DNA of 64,000 nucleotides, from the NCBI RefSeq assembly GCF_001512295.1, contig NZ_LNUP01000002.1, forward strand, positions 1,118,263 to 1,182,262. Direction: 5' to 3'. Shown one piece after another: positions 9,051-19,640 of this stretch. Made by a program: the position numbers and the translations under genes. The notes beneath the pieces were generated by a model, which worked only from the letters and a program-made list of their open reading frames with translations, made no database searches and was not told the DNA's origin. Origin of the DNA: Pseudomonas sp. EpS/L25. GTDB taxonomy: Bacteria > Pseudomonadota > Gammaproteobacteria > Pseudomonadales > Pseudomonadaceae. Within the stretch, counting starts at the first letter, position 1, and every line of letters starts with the position of its first letter.

Positions 9051-11201
9051 ATGCCCGGTGCGTATTCGCGCGCGGATTCGGCCACGGAGATTGCCGCCGA
9101 GCCCCGCTTTCGTTTCAAGCCTCGCAGCCTGTTCGCCAAGTTTCTTTTGGCCTTCATCCTGGTGGATGCCCTGGGCACCACGCTGTTCACCCTGCACAGC
9201 TATCGTCAGGCACGCGACGCCAGCAGCCAGAGCATCGACTACCGGTTGATGAGCGCAGCCCTGGCATTGCCCGAGATCCTCGGCGAGGACTACCTGGCAC
9301 AATTGCAGGACCCCACGCAGGCCGACCCGCAGCGCTATCACCGTACCCTGGTGACCCTCGATCGCTATGCGCAGAAGGCTGGCCTGGCGGCGCTCTACGC
9401 CTTCGTCGAGGACGGCGACGAGTTCCGCTTCATCATGGATTCGGCCAGCGAAGAGGATATCCGCATCGGCTACTACGGCAACTATCGCCAGGTCTACGAC
9501 CAGGCGCCGCCGGAGCTGCGCGCGGTATTCACCGATCACCAACCCCGGTTCGCCGAATACCAGGATGGTTTCGGTAACTTTCGTTCGCTGTTCCTGGCCG
9601 TTCCCGGCCGGGACGGGCAAGTAGTCGTCATAGGGGCGGACATGTTCATGGAAGGCATAGCAGCGGCGGAGCGCTCGGCGCTGCTGGAATCGCTGCTCAT
9701 CGGGGTGCTCATCTTCGCCCTGGGTGCGCTGGTCGCGCGCATCCTGGCGGGAGCGCTCAATCGCTACCTGTTGCGCCTCGGACAGGCCACCGAGCGCATC
9801 GCCGACGGCGACTACCAGCTCGGTCTCAAGGAAGGGCGAGATCCGGTGGGCCGCCTGGGGCGCGCCATGAACCAGATGGGCGCCGCCCTGGCCGCCCGGG
9901 AGCGCCGCATCAGCCAGCTGGCGTTCCGCGACATGCTGACCCGGCTGCCCAACCAGACGCGCCTGGTGCTGGAGATCCGCCAGCGCATCGAGCAGGCGCC
10001 TGCGGGGCGCTTCGCCGTGCTGCTGCTGGATGTCGCCAACTTCCGCAATATCAACGAACTGCTCGGCCAGGAGGGCGGCGACAAGATCCTGCGTCATCTG
10101 GCCCGGCGTCTCAGGGTAGCCGCGCCGGAGGAGAACGGTGTGGCCCGGATCGGCGCCGATACCTTCGTGCTCCTGTTGCCCTGGTTCGATGCCGGCTCCG
10201 CCGAGGCGGCGCTGCTCTCCCTGCGCAACCTGGTGGAAAAACCGGTCATCAGCGGCAACCAGCGCCTTTCCCTGCGCATCACCTTCGGCATCGCCTGCTA
10301 TCCCGAGCATGGCGAGGGTGCCGAGGCGCTGCTGGCCAATGCCGAGACCGCCCTGCAGGAAGCCCGGCGGCGACAGCTCCCCTATGCCTTCCACGACCCG
10401 GACCAGGAGCGCCAGCGCCAGCTCGGCATCGCCCTGCTCGATGCCCTGGACCTGGCCGTGGATCACGATCAGTTGCGCCTCTACCTACAGCCGAAGATCT
10501 CGCTGGCGGACGGTCGCATCGCCGGTGCCGAGGTATTGATCCGCTGGCAGCACCCGGAACTCGGCCTGCTCGGGCCGGACGTCTTCGTCGGCATCGCCGA
10601 GCAGAGCCGCAAGATCTGCGACATCACCCTCTGGATACTGGAGCGCTGCATGCGGCTGCAGCGCGCTTGGCCGCTGGGCTCGCTCACGCTCAACGTCAAC
10701 CTGTCGCTGCTGGATCTCGAGCATCCGGCCTTCATCGGCCGCATCGGCCGCCTGCTCGACGATACCGGCGCCATCGCCCAGAGCTTCTGCCTGGAGATCA
10801 CCGAGTCGCGTGCCATGAGCAATCCGGTCCAGGTGCTCGACTGCCTGCGGCAACTCAAGGCGATGGGCTTCGAACTGGCCCTGGACGACTTCGGCGCGGG
10901 CCATTCCTCGCTGGCCTGCCTGAGCAGCTTTCCCATCGACGAATTGAAGATCGACAGGCAATTCATCGAGCACTCCCAGCTGCCGGGCGATCAGGAAGTC
11001 ATTCGCCTGCTGGTCCAGCTGGGTCAGCTGCGCGGGCTGCGAGTGGTGGCAGAAGGGGTGGAGACACCGGAGGCTGCTGCCTTGCTGGCGGCCTTGGGCT
11101 GCGACCAGTTGCAGGGCCTGCTGGTGGCCGGCCCCATGCCCTGGGAGACCTTCGAGGCCTGGTACGCCGCGCACCAGGGGCGCTGGGCGGTGCCCGCCTG
11201 A
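9051..11201 (+). CDS. Membrane c-di-GMP phosphodiesterase with HAMP, degenerate GGDEF and EAL domains
   Basis: The 716-residue protein has a first membrane helix at about residues 30-49, a periplasmic sensor region to about 205, a second helix at about 211-232, a HAMP linker, a GGDEF-type domain and a C-terminal EAL domain. The GGDEF signature is replaced by IGADTF, so cyclase activity is unlikely. The EAL domain looks intact: EVLIRW (EVL in place of EAL), NVNLS, LEITES, ALDDFGAGHSSL, LKIDRQFI and VVAEGVETPE. It probably hydrolyses c-di-GMP in response to a periplasmic cue. The ATG at 9051 is chosen for the AAGGAG just ahead; an in-frame ATG at 8910 lacks one. LapD-like proteins share the layout but have degenerate EAL domains. 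Confidence 0.88.
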   Translation: MPGAYSRADSATEIAAEPRFRFKPRSLFAKFLLAFILVDALGTTLFTLHSYRQARDASSQSIDYRLMSAALALPEILGEDYLAQLQDPTQADPQRYHRTLVTLDRYAQKAGLAALYAFVEDGDEFRFIMDSASEEDIRIGYYGNYRQVYDQAPPELRAVFTDHQPRFAEYQDGFGNFRSLFLAVPGRDGQVVVIGADMFMEGIAAAERSALLESLLIGVLIFALGALVARILAGALNRYLLRLGQATERIADGDYQLGLKEGRDPVGRLGRAMNQMGAALAARERRISQLAFRDMLTRLPNQTRLVLEIRQRIEQAPAGRFAVLLLDVANFRNINELLGQEGGDKILRHLARRLRVAAPEENGVARIGADTFVLLLPWFDAGSAEAALLSLRNLVEKPVISGNQRLSLRITFGIACYPEHGEGAEALLANAETALQEARRRQLPYAFHDPDQERQRQLGIALLDALDLAVDHDQLRLYLQPKISLADGRIAGAEVLIRWQHPELGLLGPDVFVGIAEQSRKICDITLWILERCMRLQRAWPLGSLTLNVNLSLLDLEHPAFIGRIGRLLDDTGAIAQSFCLEITESRAMSNPVQVLDCLRQLKAMGFELALDDFGAGHSSLACLSSFPIDELKIDRQFIEHSQLPGDQEVIRLLVQLGQLRGLRVVAEGVETPEAAALLAALGCDQLQGLLVAGPMPWETFEAWYAAHQGRWAVPA

Positions 11202-11261
11202 CAGCGCTCAGGGCTGGCTGACCGCTGCTCCGCCAGGGCAGGCCACCGGCGGCCGTGTAGG

Positions 11262-11576
11262 GATGTCGCCGTGGCGGTCGCCAGCGGTGATCTGGGCCTG
11301 ACGCTGGAGCCCTGGCGCCGGGCGGAGTGATCGCCATGGTCGGAGTGCTGGACGGCTTCCAGCTGCAGGTCCTGCGCGACGCTGTTCGCCAAGCGGGCTC
11401 GCATCCAGGGCGTCGGCGTGGGTAGCCGTCGGGGACTGGAAGACCTGGTGCGCTGGATCGACCAGGCAGGCATCACGCCCGTGGTGGGGGCCGAATACGC
11501 CCTGGCCGATCTACCTGCGGCCCTGGCGCATCTGGCCCGCGGCGCCTTCGGCAAGGTGGTGGTGCGGATGGCGTGA
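11262..11576 (+). pseudogene. Remnant of a zinc-type alcohol dehydrogenase / quinone oxidoreductase, C-terminal part
   Basis: No intact frame exists here, but conceptual translation gives pieces of the end of an NAD(P)-dependent alcohol dehydrogenase. GGVIAMVGVLDGFQLQ lies in one frame from 11321. From 11382, in another frame, come LFAKRARIQGVGVGSRRG, then LADLPAALAHLARGAFGKVV, ending at the TGA at 11574-11576. The two pieces are separated by a frameshift, and the catalytic and zinc-binding N-terminal two thirds are absent. A weaker match extends left to about 11262. It is a decayed gene with no expected function. Confidence 0.7.
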
Positions 11577-11586
11577 GCCGAACAGC

Positions 11587-11612
11587 ACGAAGCCGCCTCG
11601 CGGCGGCCTCGT
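11587..11612 (-). terminator. Possible hairpin terminator after the FadL-type gene
   Basis: ACGA-GCCGCC and GGCGGC-TCGT arms flank a four-base loop just past the stop of the minus-strand porin gene. No T-run follows, so it may act weakly or in both directions. Confidence 0.35.
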
Positions 11613-11630
11613 GGCGGCGGACCCCGGTGC

Positions 11631-12941
11631 TTAGAAGCGGTAGGTCAGCTGGGCACCCAGGCCATGGGCGCTGTTGTCGTACTTGGCGTTGTAGCCACCG
11701 CGCAGGGCGTCGGGCGCCCGGTTGACCTTGACGTTGTCTTCCCACAGGTAGGCGTAGGCCACGTCGATGGTCATCTCCTTGGTCGGGGACCAGCCCGCGC
11801 CCAGGGAGAAGGTCTTGCGATCGCCCACCGGGACGCGCACGTTGCGGTCGGCGTTGTCCACCGGGGACGGGTCGAGGGCCATGCCGGCGCGCAGCACCCA
11901 CTGCGGATTCAACTGGTAGGCGGCACCCACGGCGTAGGACCAGGTGTCCTTCCAGTTGAATTCCTCGGTGATCTCGCCCAGGCGATTGCCGATTGGAGCT
12001 GGCAGGGAGGGGGTACCTTCGTTCTCGACGGTGATGGCGTCCAGACGACTCCAGCGCGTCCAGGTGGCACCGGCATAAAGGGTCCAGTCGTTGTTCAGCC
12101 GATAGGTGAAGGAGGCGTCGGTGCTTTCCGGCAGGGTCAGGTCCAGGCCGCCATCGTACTTGCCGTTGAGCCGGCTGAGGATGGAGTTGAAGGCCGGGAC
12201 GGCGCTGCCGGCGCCGCTGACTTCGGTATGGCCCTTGAGCTTGTAGCTGACCTTGGAGTGGTAGGTCAGGCCGAAGGTCAGGTCGTCGGTCAGGTCGGCC
12301 AGGACGCCCACGTTGTAGCCATAGGCGGTGTCGTCGCCCTCGACCTTGACCTGGGCATCGCCGCCACCGAAGGCGCCGGCGCTCAGGTTGCTGTTCAGCT
12401 TGCCTTCGATGCGGTTGATGGTCGGGCCGAAGCCGACCGAGACCTTGTCGGTGATCTTGTAGCTGACGGTGGGCTGCACGGTGATGACTTCCACCTTGCT
12501 CGCCTGGCCCTGGTAGCGACCCTGGAAGGCGTGTTCGTAGTTGCTGATCAGCGCATAGGGCACATAGACGCCCAGGCCGAAGTGCAGGCGGTCGTCGACC
12601 GGGGTCACGAAGTAGCCGAAGGGCACCACCGAGTTGGGCACCATGTCGCCATCGTTGCTGCCAGGCACCTGCTGACCATTGGCGTAGCGGGCGTTGACGT
12701 CCTTGATGTCCACCTTGGCATGGATGTAGGCGCCGCCCACGGACACCTCACGACCCAGGCGCGACATGCCGGCCGGGTTGCCATAGATGGTGGAGGCGTC
12801 CTGCGCGGAAGAAGAGCGTCCGGCGAAGGAGGTGCCCATGCCGCTGACGCTTTGTTCGTTGATGGCCAGGCCGTTGGCCAGTGCATAGCCGGAAGCGCTC
12901 GAGACGGCCAATGCAAGTAGGGTGAGTTTTATTGTTTTCAT
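11631..12941 (-). CDS. FadL/OmpP1/TodX-family outer membrane transporter
   Basis: The 436-residue precursor begins MKTIKLTLLALAVSSASGYA, a typical signal peptide. The mature protein starts near ANGLAINEQSVSGMGTSFAG, the N-terminal hatch signature of FadL proteins, followed by ASTIYGNPAGMSRLG. The chain ends in AQLTYRF, with the terminal phenylalanine of an outer membrane beta-barrel. These porins carry long-chain fatty acids or hydrophobic compounds across the outer membrane; the substrate here cannot be told from sequence. The ATG at 12941 is chosen because it begins the signal peptide; a longer in-frame start would bury it. It is transcribed away from rnd and stands alone. Confidence 0.88.
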   Translation of the reverse strand: MKTIKLTLLALAVSSASGYALANGLAINEQSVSGMGTSFAGRSSSAQDASTIYGNPAGMSRLGREVSVGGAYIHAKVDIKDVNARYANGQQVPGSNDGDMVPNSVVPFGYFVTPVDDRLHFGLGVYVPYALISNYEHAFQGRYQGQASKVEVITVQPTVSYKITDKVSVGFGPTINRIEGKLNSNLSAGAFGGGDAQVKVEGDDTAYGYNVGVLADLTDDLTFGLTYHSKVSYKLKGHTEVSGAGSAVPAFNSILSRLNGKYDGGLDLTLPESTDASFTYRLNNDWTLYAGATWTRWSRLDAITVENEGTPSLPAPIGNRLGEITEEFNWKDTWSYAVGAAYQLNPQWVLRAGMALDPSPVDNADRNVRVPVGDRKTFSLGAGWSPTKEMTIDVAYAYLWEDNVKVNRAPDALRGGYNAKYDNSAHGLGAQLTYRF

Positions 12942-13226
12942 GCTCTTGCAGCTCCATTGAAAGGCGAGAAGCGCTTGCCTCCGCGGATTCCCAAGTCCGA
13001 GTGAGTACTTGCGCACACTCTGCTTTTAGCAGGCCCCGCTTACGAATACAAAAAAAACTATTCGGTCACGTTTGGTCCGGTGGGTTCATCGCGCGTTCAT
13101 CCGACGAACCCGCCCGGAAAGACGCCGAAAGGCCCGGCGCGCTGGCTCAGGCGAAGCCCACGATGGAGGCCGATGCCGGCCGGCTGGGTGGCTTATACTG
13201 TCGGCTCTCTTGCCTGGAGTGAGCCC

Positions 13227-14381
13227 TTGACTTCCACCCCCCACTGGATTCGCGACGACGCCTCGCTGGCTGCGCTCTGCCAGCGTTGCCTGACCTTGCC
13301 CTTCATCGCCCTCGACACCGAATTCATGCGGGTCGACACCTTCTATCCCAAGGCCGGCCTGATCCAGATCGGCGACGGTGAGCAGGCCTACCTGGTCGAT
13401 CCCCTGTGCATCGATGACTGGACGCCCTTCGCTGGGTTGCTGGAAGACGCCGCTGTGGTGAAGGTGCTGCACGCCTGCGGTGAAGACCTGGAAGTGTTGC
13501 TGCGTTTGACCGGCAGCCTGCCGCAGCCGCTGTACGACACCCAGTTGGCAGCGGCCTACCTGGGCCTGGCGCACTCCATGGGCTATTCGCGGCTGGTCGC
13601 CGAGGTGCTGCAGATCGATCTGCCCAAGGACGAGACTCGCTCCGACTGGCTGCAACGACCCCTGACGCCCCTGCAGGAACGCTACGCCGCGGCCGATGTG
13701 ACCTATCTGGTCGACGTCTACCACTACCTGGACGCGCGCCTGGATGACCAGCGCCGCACCTGGCTGCTGGAAGACGGTGCCGAGCTGGTGGCCAACCTGC
13801 GTCGCACCAGCGATCCCTGGGAGGCCTATCGCGAGGTCAAGCTGGCCTGGCGGCTGTCGCGCCAGCAACTGGCGGTGTTGCGGGTGCTCTGCCACTGGCG
13901 CGAGGTCACCGCCCGCGAGCGCGACCAGCCCCGTAACCATGTGCTGCGCGAGCGCTCGCTGTGGCCCCTGGCGCGTTTCCAGCCCACGGACAAACAGGCC
14001 CTGGCACGTATCGACGACATGCATCCGCGCACCGTGCGCCAGGATGGCGATACCCTCCTGCAATTGATCGCCGAGGGCGCTGCCACACCCGCCGAGCAGT
14101 GGCCGGAGCTGCAAGGCGAGCCCTTGCCCCATGAAGTGTCGCCGCTGCTCAAGGCCCTGCGCGCCATCGGCGAGCGTGACGCCGAGGCGCTCGGCATGGC
14201 ACCCGAGCTGATGCTGCGCAAGAAGGTGCTCGAAGCCCTGCTGCGCACCGGTTGGCCCGATGGCGAATACCGCCTGCCCGACAACCTCCGTGGCTGGCGT
14301 CGCGAGCGCTTCGGCCAGGCCCTTCTCGATCACCTGCAGGCGCAACGCACCACGGATGCGCCCCTGGAAGACACCCCATGA
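13227..14381 (+). CDS. rnd: Ribonuclease D
   Basis: This 3'-5' exoribonuclease helps mature tRNA and other stable RNAs. The 384-residue product has the DEDD motifs: [20 protein letters not shown] (Exo I), [11 protein letters not shown] (Exo II) and [13 protein letters not shown] (Exo III). An HRDC domain follows in the C-terminal half. The TTG at 13227 gives the usual short N-terminus before [13 protein letters not shown] and has GGAG upstream; the longer in-frame reading from 13080 runs through the promoter region. A possible -10 TATACT lies near 13195. The stop overlaps the next start in ATGA, linking it to ycgL. Confidence 0.94.
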   Translation: MTSTPHWIRDDASLAALCQRCLTLPFIALDTEFMRVDTFYPKAGLIQIGDGEQAYLVDPLCIDDWTPFAGLLEDAAVVKVLHACGEDLEVLLRLTGSLPQPLYDTQLAAAYLGLAHSMGYSRLVAEVLQIDLPKDETRSDWLQRPLTPLQERYAAADVTYLVDVYHYLDARLDDQRRTWLLEDGAELVANLRRTSDPWEAYREVKLAWRLSRQQLAVLRVLCHWREVTARERDQPRNHVLRERSLWPLARFQPTDKQALARIDDMHPRTVRQDGDTLLQLIAEGAATPAEQWPELQGEPLPHEVSPLLKALRAIGERDAEALGMAPELMLRKKVLEALLRTGWPDGEYRLPDNLRGWRRERFGQALLDHLQAQRTTDAPLEDTP

Positions 14382-14677
14382 AACTGCTCTGCTCCATCTA
14401 CCGCAGCCCGCGCAAGCCGGAAATGTACCTCTATGTCGACAAGCTCAAGGGCCTGAAACTTGTCCCCGAGGGGCTGCTCACGGCCTTCGGCCCCCCGGCT
14501 CTGGCCTTCGAGTTCGTGCTGACCCCGGAGCGCAAGCTGGCGCGGGAAGACGTCGCCAAGGTCCTCGAGAACATCGAGCAGCAGGGCTACCATCTGCAGA
14601 TGCCGCCGCCTCCCGAGAGCGATGACTACGTCGAGCATCTGCCCGAAGAACTGCTGCGGCTCAACGATCCGCTATGA
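14378..14677 (+). CDS. ycgL: YcgL domain-containing protein
   Basis: This is a small conserved gammaproteobacterial protein of 99 residues with the YcgL fold; its biochemical role is not established. Recognisable segments are [17 protein letters not shown] at the N-terminus, [13 protein letters not shown] in the middle and [18 protein letters not shown] near the end. It starts in an ATGA overlap with rnd and ends in an ATGA overlap with the next gene. Linkage of rnd and ycgL is common in pseudomonads, which supports the call. Confidence 0.92.
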   Translation: MKLLCSIYRSPRKPEMYLYVDKLKGLKLVPEGLLTAFGPPALAFEFVLTPERKLAREDVAKVLENIEQQGYHLQMPPPPESDDYVEHLPEELLRLNDPL

Positions 14678-15615
14678 CGGCCGTCCTGCTGCTGGAGCAC
14701 GAGCCAGCCGGCTATCTCGACGCCTGGCAGGCATTGGCACCCGGCCTCGACCTGCGGGTGGCCCGGGATCAGGTCGAGGCCGAGCGCCTGGCTGGCGGAG
14801 CGTGCTATTGGTTGGGGCAGCCTGACCGGGCGGCGGACTTGCTGCGCCGTGGCGCCAAGCCGGCCTGGCTGCAGTCGACCTGGGCCGGCTATGCGCCGCT
14901 GCTGGCGGCGGACCTGCCGTGCGACTACCGCTTCAGCCGCGCCGTGGGGCTGTTCGGCCAAAGCATCGGCGAATACGTCCTGACCTATCTGTTGCAGCAT
15001 GAGCGCCAAGTGGCTGCGCGTCAGCTCAGCCAGCGCGAGCGTCACTGGGACACCCGGGCGCCAGGTACCCTGGCTGGACGCCGGCTGTTGCTGGTAGGCG
15101 CCGGCGACATCGGCCAGGACATCGCTCGGCTGTTCGCGCCCTTCGGCCTGAGCATCACCGGCGTCGCCCGCAGTGCGCGGACGATCCCGGGTTTCGCGCG
15201 GGTCGTACCGCTGACGGCCTTGCAGGAAGCAGCGGCCGACGCGGATTTCGTGGTCAACCTGCTGCCGGACAGCGCCAGCACTCGGGATCTCTATGACGCG
15301 GACTTCTTCGCGGCCCTGCCCGAGGGAGCCCTGTTCATCAACGCCGGGCGTGGCACCAGTGTGGTGGACGCCGCCTTGATCACGGCGTTGGAAAGCGGCC
15401 AGTTGGCCGGGGCGGTGCTGGACGTGTTCCGCCAGGAGCCGCTGCCGGCCGAGCATCCCTTCTGGCAGACGCCCAACCTGCACCTCACCGCCCATGTCGC
15501 CGGACCCACGCCGCCCGCGGCGGCTGTCCGGTTGTTCCTCGACAATCTCCAGCGCCTGCGACAGGGGCAACCCCTGCGCGGCGCCGTCGAGCTCGCCGCT
15601 CAGCCGAAGGTGTAG
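14674..15615 (+). CDS. D-2-hydroxyacid dehydrogenase (NAD(P)-dependent)
   Basis: The 313-residue cytoplasmic enzyme belongs to the D-isomer-specific 2-hydroxyacid dehydrogenases, which interconvert 2-ketoacids and D-2-hydroxyacids. The Rossmann motif [14 protein letters not shown] lies in the second half. The catalytic triad is visible as Arg in INAGRGTSV, Glu in FRQEPLP and His in LTAHVAGPT. The short form without a C-terminal extension resembles glyoxylate/hydroxypyruvate reductase GhrA; the exact substrate is not known. It is the third gene of the rnd-ycgL unit, with an ATGA overlap at its start, and its last 16 bases overlap the convergent nitroreductase gene. Confidence 0.9.
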   Translation: MTAVLLLEHEPAGYLDAWQALAPGLDLRVARDQVEAERLAGGACYWLGQPDRAADLLRRGAKPAWLQSTWAGYAPLLAADLPCDYRFSRAVGLFGQSIGEYVLTYLLQHERQVAARQLSQRERHWDTRAPGTLAGRRLLLVGAGDIGQDIARLFAPFGLSITGVARSARTIPGFARVVPLTALQEAAADADFVVNLLPDSASTRDLYDADFFAALPEGALFINAGRGTSVVDAALITALESGQLAGAVLDVFRQEPLPAEHPFWQTPNLHLTAHVAGPTPPAAAVRLFLDNLQRLRQGQPLRGAVELAAQPKV

Positions 15616-16196
15616 GGGCCGGCCACCGCCAGCTCCTCGACGGTCAGGCGTGGGCTGGGCAGCTCGCGCCCCTGCAAGGACTCCGGCAGGCTGGTCTTGT
15701 CGCCCAGCTTGCCGATGGCCACCGCCAGCTCGACCTTGAACGAGGCCGGCACCTTGAGTTCGCGCTGGATGCCTTCGCGGTCGATCCCGGCCATGCCGTG
15801 GGCGTGCCAGCCGGCGTTGGTCGCCTGCAGCGCCAGATAGGCCCAGGCCGCACCCGCATCGAAGCTGTGGCTGGGGAAGGGCACTTCCTCGCCGCTGCCG
15901 GCGCGGGTATGGGTGGTCTTCGACAGGATGATCACCAGGGCCGAGGCGTGCTGGGCCCAACCGCGATTGAATTCGGCCAGCAGGCTCAGGAACAGCTCCC
16001 AATGCGCATCGCCGCGGCGGGCGTAGAGGAAGCGCCAGGGCTGGGCATTGAAGGCCGAGGGCGCCCAGCGGGCGGCTTCGATGAAACCGAGCAGCGTCTG
16101 TTCGTCGATTTCGACCGGCGCGAAGGCGCGTGGCGACCAGCGCTGCACGAATTGCTCATCGACGGGGTATTGCGGGGTACGGCTGGTGCTGGTCAT
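15600..16196 (-). CDS. Nitroreductase family protein
   Basis: The 198-residue protein has the flavin-binding nitroreductase fold. RWSPRAFAPVEID near the N-terminus, ARWAPSAFNAQPWRFLYAR for FMN contact, HSFDAGAAWAYLALQATNAG in the middle and a C-terminal AVAIGKLGDK are typical. Members reduce nitro compounds, quinones or enals with NAD(P)H; no specific substrate can be named. It is convergent with the hydroxyacid dehydrogenase gene, overlapping it by 16 bases, and divergent from ycgN across about 140 bases. It is unrelated in role to the BluB nitroreductase-fold protein in the cob cluster. Confidence 0.9.
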   Translation of the reverse strand: MTSTSRTPQYPVDEQFVQRWSPRAFAPVEIDEQTLLGFIEAARWAPSAFNAQPWRFLYARRGDAHWELFLSLLAEFNRGWAQHASALVIILSKTTHTRAGSGEEVPFPSHSFDAGAAWAYLALQATNAGWHAHGMAGIDREGIQRELKVPASFKVELAVAIGKLGDKTSLPESLQGRELPSPRLTVEELAVAGPYTFG

Positions 16197-16334
16197 GGGA
16201 TCACCGGGTGGGACAAAGGTTAGCCCTGCACGGTAATCCGGCCGGGCGGAGTCGACAAGGGCGCGAACGGTGCTTGGCGCTCGCGGCGTGCGGCACTAGA
16301 CTGCGCGCCCCCTTTCCTTGCCACGATCTCTGCC

Positions 16335-16784
16335 ATGGCCGCCATCACCCAGCCGTTCTGGAAGCGCAAGACCCTCGACCAGCTCGATGCCCAGGAATGG
16401 GAGTCGCTGTGCGACGGCTGTGGCCTGTGCTGCCTGCAGAAACTGGAAGACGAAGACGACGGCGCCGTCTACTACACGCGCATCGCCTGCAAGCTGCTGG
16501 ATCTCAAGACCTGCCAATGCAGCCGCTATGCCGAGCGTACCCGCTTCGTACCCGACTGCATCCAGCTCACCCCGGCCCAGGCCGACCAGTTCGCCTGGCT
16601 GCCACCCACCTGCGGCTATCGCCTGGTGGCCGAGGGCAAGGACCTGCCCGAGTGGCACCCGCTGATCTGCGATGACCGCGAGGCAGTGCACAAGGCCGGC
16701 ATCTCCCAGTCCGGCCGCATGCTCAGCGAGACCCAGGTGGCCGAGGATGATTGGGAAGACTATCTGATCTTCCGCGCCGGCTAA
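16335..16784 (+). CDS. ycgN: YcgN family cysteine-cluster protein (UPF0260)
   Basis: The 149-residue protein carries the cysteine cluster [11 protein letters not shown] at about residues 27-37 and a second group [11 protein letters not shown], followed by a further cysteine in LPPTCGYRL. This pattern is the UPF0260/YcgN family, probably metal- or iron-sulphur-binding, of unknown function. The C-terminus [12 protein letters not shown] is also conserved. In many gammaproteobacteria ycgN lies close to ycgL and rnd, as it does here. It converges on the ABC transporter genes, with only 14 bases between the ends. Confidence 0.92.
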   Translation: MAAITQPFWKRKTLDQLDAQEWESLCDGCGLCCLQKLEDEDDGAVYYTRIACKLLDLKTCQCSRYAERTRFVPDCIQLTPAQADQFAWLPPTCGYRLVAEGKDLPEWHPLICDDREAVHKAGISQSGRMLSETQVAEDDWEDYLIFRAG

Positions 16785-16798
16785 GCGCCACTGGCGGC

Positions 16799-17778
<980 letters not shown>

Positions 17779-17782
<4 letters not shown>

Positions 17783-18762
17783 GCCGGGGCGTCCTCCGCC
17801 TGCAGCCAGCAGGCGCTCAGGTGATCGGGGGTGTCCGTCGCTAGCAGCGCGGGGCGCGTCTCGCAGCGCTCATGGCGGCGACTGCAGCGATCCTTGAAGC
17901 TGCAGCCGCTGGGCAACTGGGCCAGGTTGGGCACCTGTCCGGGGATGCTGGCGAGGTCGCTGCCCGGTATCGCCTTTTCCGGCAGGCAGGCCATCAGGCC
18001 CTGGGTATAGGGGTGCCGGGGTGCCTGCATGACTGCCGCGGTAGCCCCCTGTTCGACGATGCCGCCGGCGTACATCACATAGACGCGGTCGCAGAATTGC
18101 GCGACCAGGGCCATGTCATGGGTGATCAGCAGGATGGCGGTGCCCCGGGCCCGGGCCTTCTCGCGTAGCAGGAGCAGCACCTGGCGTTGCACCGTGACGT
18201 CCAGCGCCGTGGTCGGCTCGTCGGCGATCAGCAGATGTGGATCGCAGGAGAAGGCCAGGGCGATCATGATGCGCTGGCGCATGCCGCCGGAGAGCTCGAA
18301 GGGATAGCGCTCGAGGATCTGCTCGGGGTCGGCGATGTGCATGTCCTTGAGCAACTCGATCGCCTTGGCGCGGGCCTGGGCGGCATCCAGCGCGGTATGG
18401 CGGCGAATCACGTCCAGCAACTGGCGACCGATGCGCCGCGTTGGATTGAGCGCGGTCATCGGCTCCTGGAAGATCATCGCCGCCTCGCGGCCGCGGACCT
18501 CCATCAGTTGGCGCTCGCTTAAGGCGAGCATGTCGTGGCCCACCAGGTTGACGCTGCCGCCGGTGACCCGGTAGCTGCCGAGTGGTAACAGGCCCAGGGT
18601 GAGCATGGCGGTGACCGACTTTCCGGAGCCGGACTCACCCACCACGCCGACGATCTCGCCGGGGGCCACGCTCAGGCTGACGCCGTTGAGCGCCTTGGCG
18701 CTGCTGCGAAAGCCGGGGAACTCCAGGTTCAACTGGTCGATGTGCAGTACGGGCTGGCCCAT
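17779..18762 (-). CDS. ddpD: Peptide ABC transporter ATP-binding protein (DdpD/DppD/OppD type)
   Basis: This first ATPase subunit (327 residues) has Walker A GESGSGKSV, Q-loop FQEPMTALNPTR, signature LSGGMRQRIMIALAF and Walker B LLIADEPTTALD. The C-terminus has the oligopeptide-transporter cysteine region SGCSFKDRCSRRHERCE. The ATG at 18762 is preferred: it follows the permease stop by one base and gives the usual start before LHIDQLNLEFPG. An in-frame ATG 15 codons upstream lies inside the permease gene. It overlaps ddpF by four bases. It pairs with DdpF to power the two permeases. Confidence 0.9.
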
Positions 18763-18763
18763 G

Positions 18764-19639
18764 TCATTTGCCCTTTTGGCGAGGATCGAGCAGATCGCGG
18801 ATGCCATCGCCCAGCAGGTTGAAACCGATGGCGGTGACCAGGATCGCCAGGCCCGGGAAGGTCGAGTACCACCACTGGTCGAGGATGAAATTGCGGCCGC
18901 TGGCGACCATCACCCCCCATTCCGCGGTGGGTGGCTGGGCGCCCAGGCCGATGAAGCCCAGTGCCGAGGCCATGAGGATGGCGTTGCCGATGTCCAGGCT
19001 GAACTGCACCAGCAGCGGCGGCATTGCGTTGCGCGCCACGTGCCAGTGCACCAGGTGCCACTTGCCGGCACCGAAGGTGCGCGCCGCCTGCACATAGGCC
19101 AGTTGGCGGATGCTCAGGGTCTGACCGCGCGCCAGACGGACATAGAAGGGGATGCGCACCAGGGTGATGGCCAGCATGGCATTGAACAGGCTCGGCCCGA
19201 GGGCGGCCGCCAGCGCCATGATCAGCACCAGCGACGGCACCGAGAGGATGATGTCCATCAGGCGCATCATCAGGCGGTCGAAGGCGCCGCCGACGATGCC
19301 CGACAGGCAACCGAGCAGGCCGCCAAGGGCGCAGGCGGCGAAGGCCACGAAGAGGCCGACGCCCACCGACTGGCGACTGCCGTAGATCACCCGACTGAGC
19401 AGGTCACGGCCCACCTCGTCGGTACCGAACCAGTGCAGGGCGCTGGGCGCCTGCAGGCGGGCGGTGAGTTTCAAGGCGTTGGGCTGATAGGGCGCCAGCC
19501 AGGGCGCGGCGACCATGCACAGCAGCACCAGCAGGGTGATCAGCAGGCCGGTGAGCATCAGCGGATTGCGGCGGATGCGCCAGGCCAGCCAGGCGAGTTG
19601 CTCCCGCCAGCCGGGGCGCGAAGCGGTCAGGGTCGTCAT
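18764..19639 (-). CDS. ddpC: Peptide ABC transporter permease (DdpC/DppC type)
   Basis: This 291-residue inner-membrane subunit begins with a cytoplasmic stretch (WREQLAWLAWRIRRNP) and a first helix, as in the DppC/OppC N-terminal domain. HWFGTDEVGRDLLSRVIYG follows, then five further helices. The EAA loop that docks with the ATPases appears around YVQAARTFGAGKWHLVHWH. It is separated from ddpB and from ddpD by a single base on each side, so all are co-transcribed. The family assignment is firm; the peptide substrate is inferred from the dipeptidase upstream. Confidence 0.91.
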   Translation of the reverse strand: MTTLTASRPGWREQLAWLAWRIRRNPLMLTGLLITLLVLLCMVAAPWLAPYQPNALKLTARLQAPSALHWFGTDEVGRDLLSRVIYGSRQSVGVGLFVAFAACALGGLLGCLSGIVGGAFDRLMMRLMDIILSVPSLVLIMALAAALGPSLFNAMLAITLVRIPFYVRLARGQTLSIRQLAYVQAARTFGAGKWHLVHWHVARNAMPPLLVQFSLDIGNAILMASALGFIGLGAQPPTAEWGVMVASGRNFILDQWWYSTFPGLAILVTAIGFNLLGDGIRDLLDPRQKGK

Positions 19640-19640
19640 G

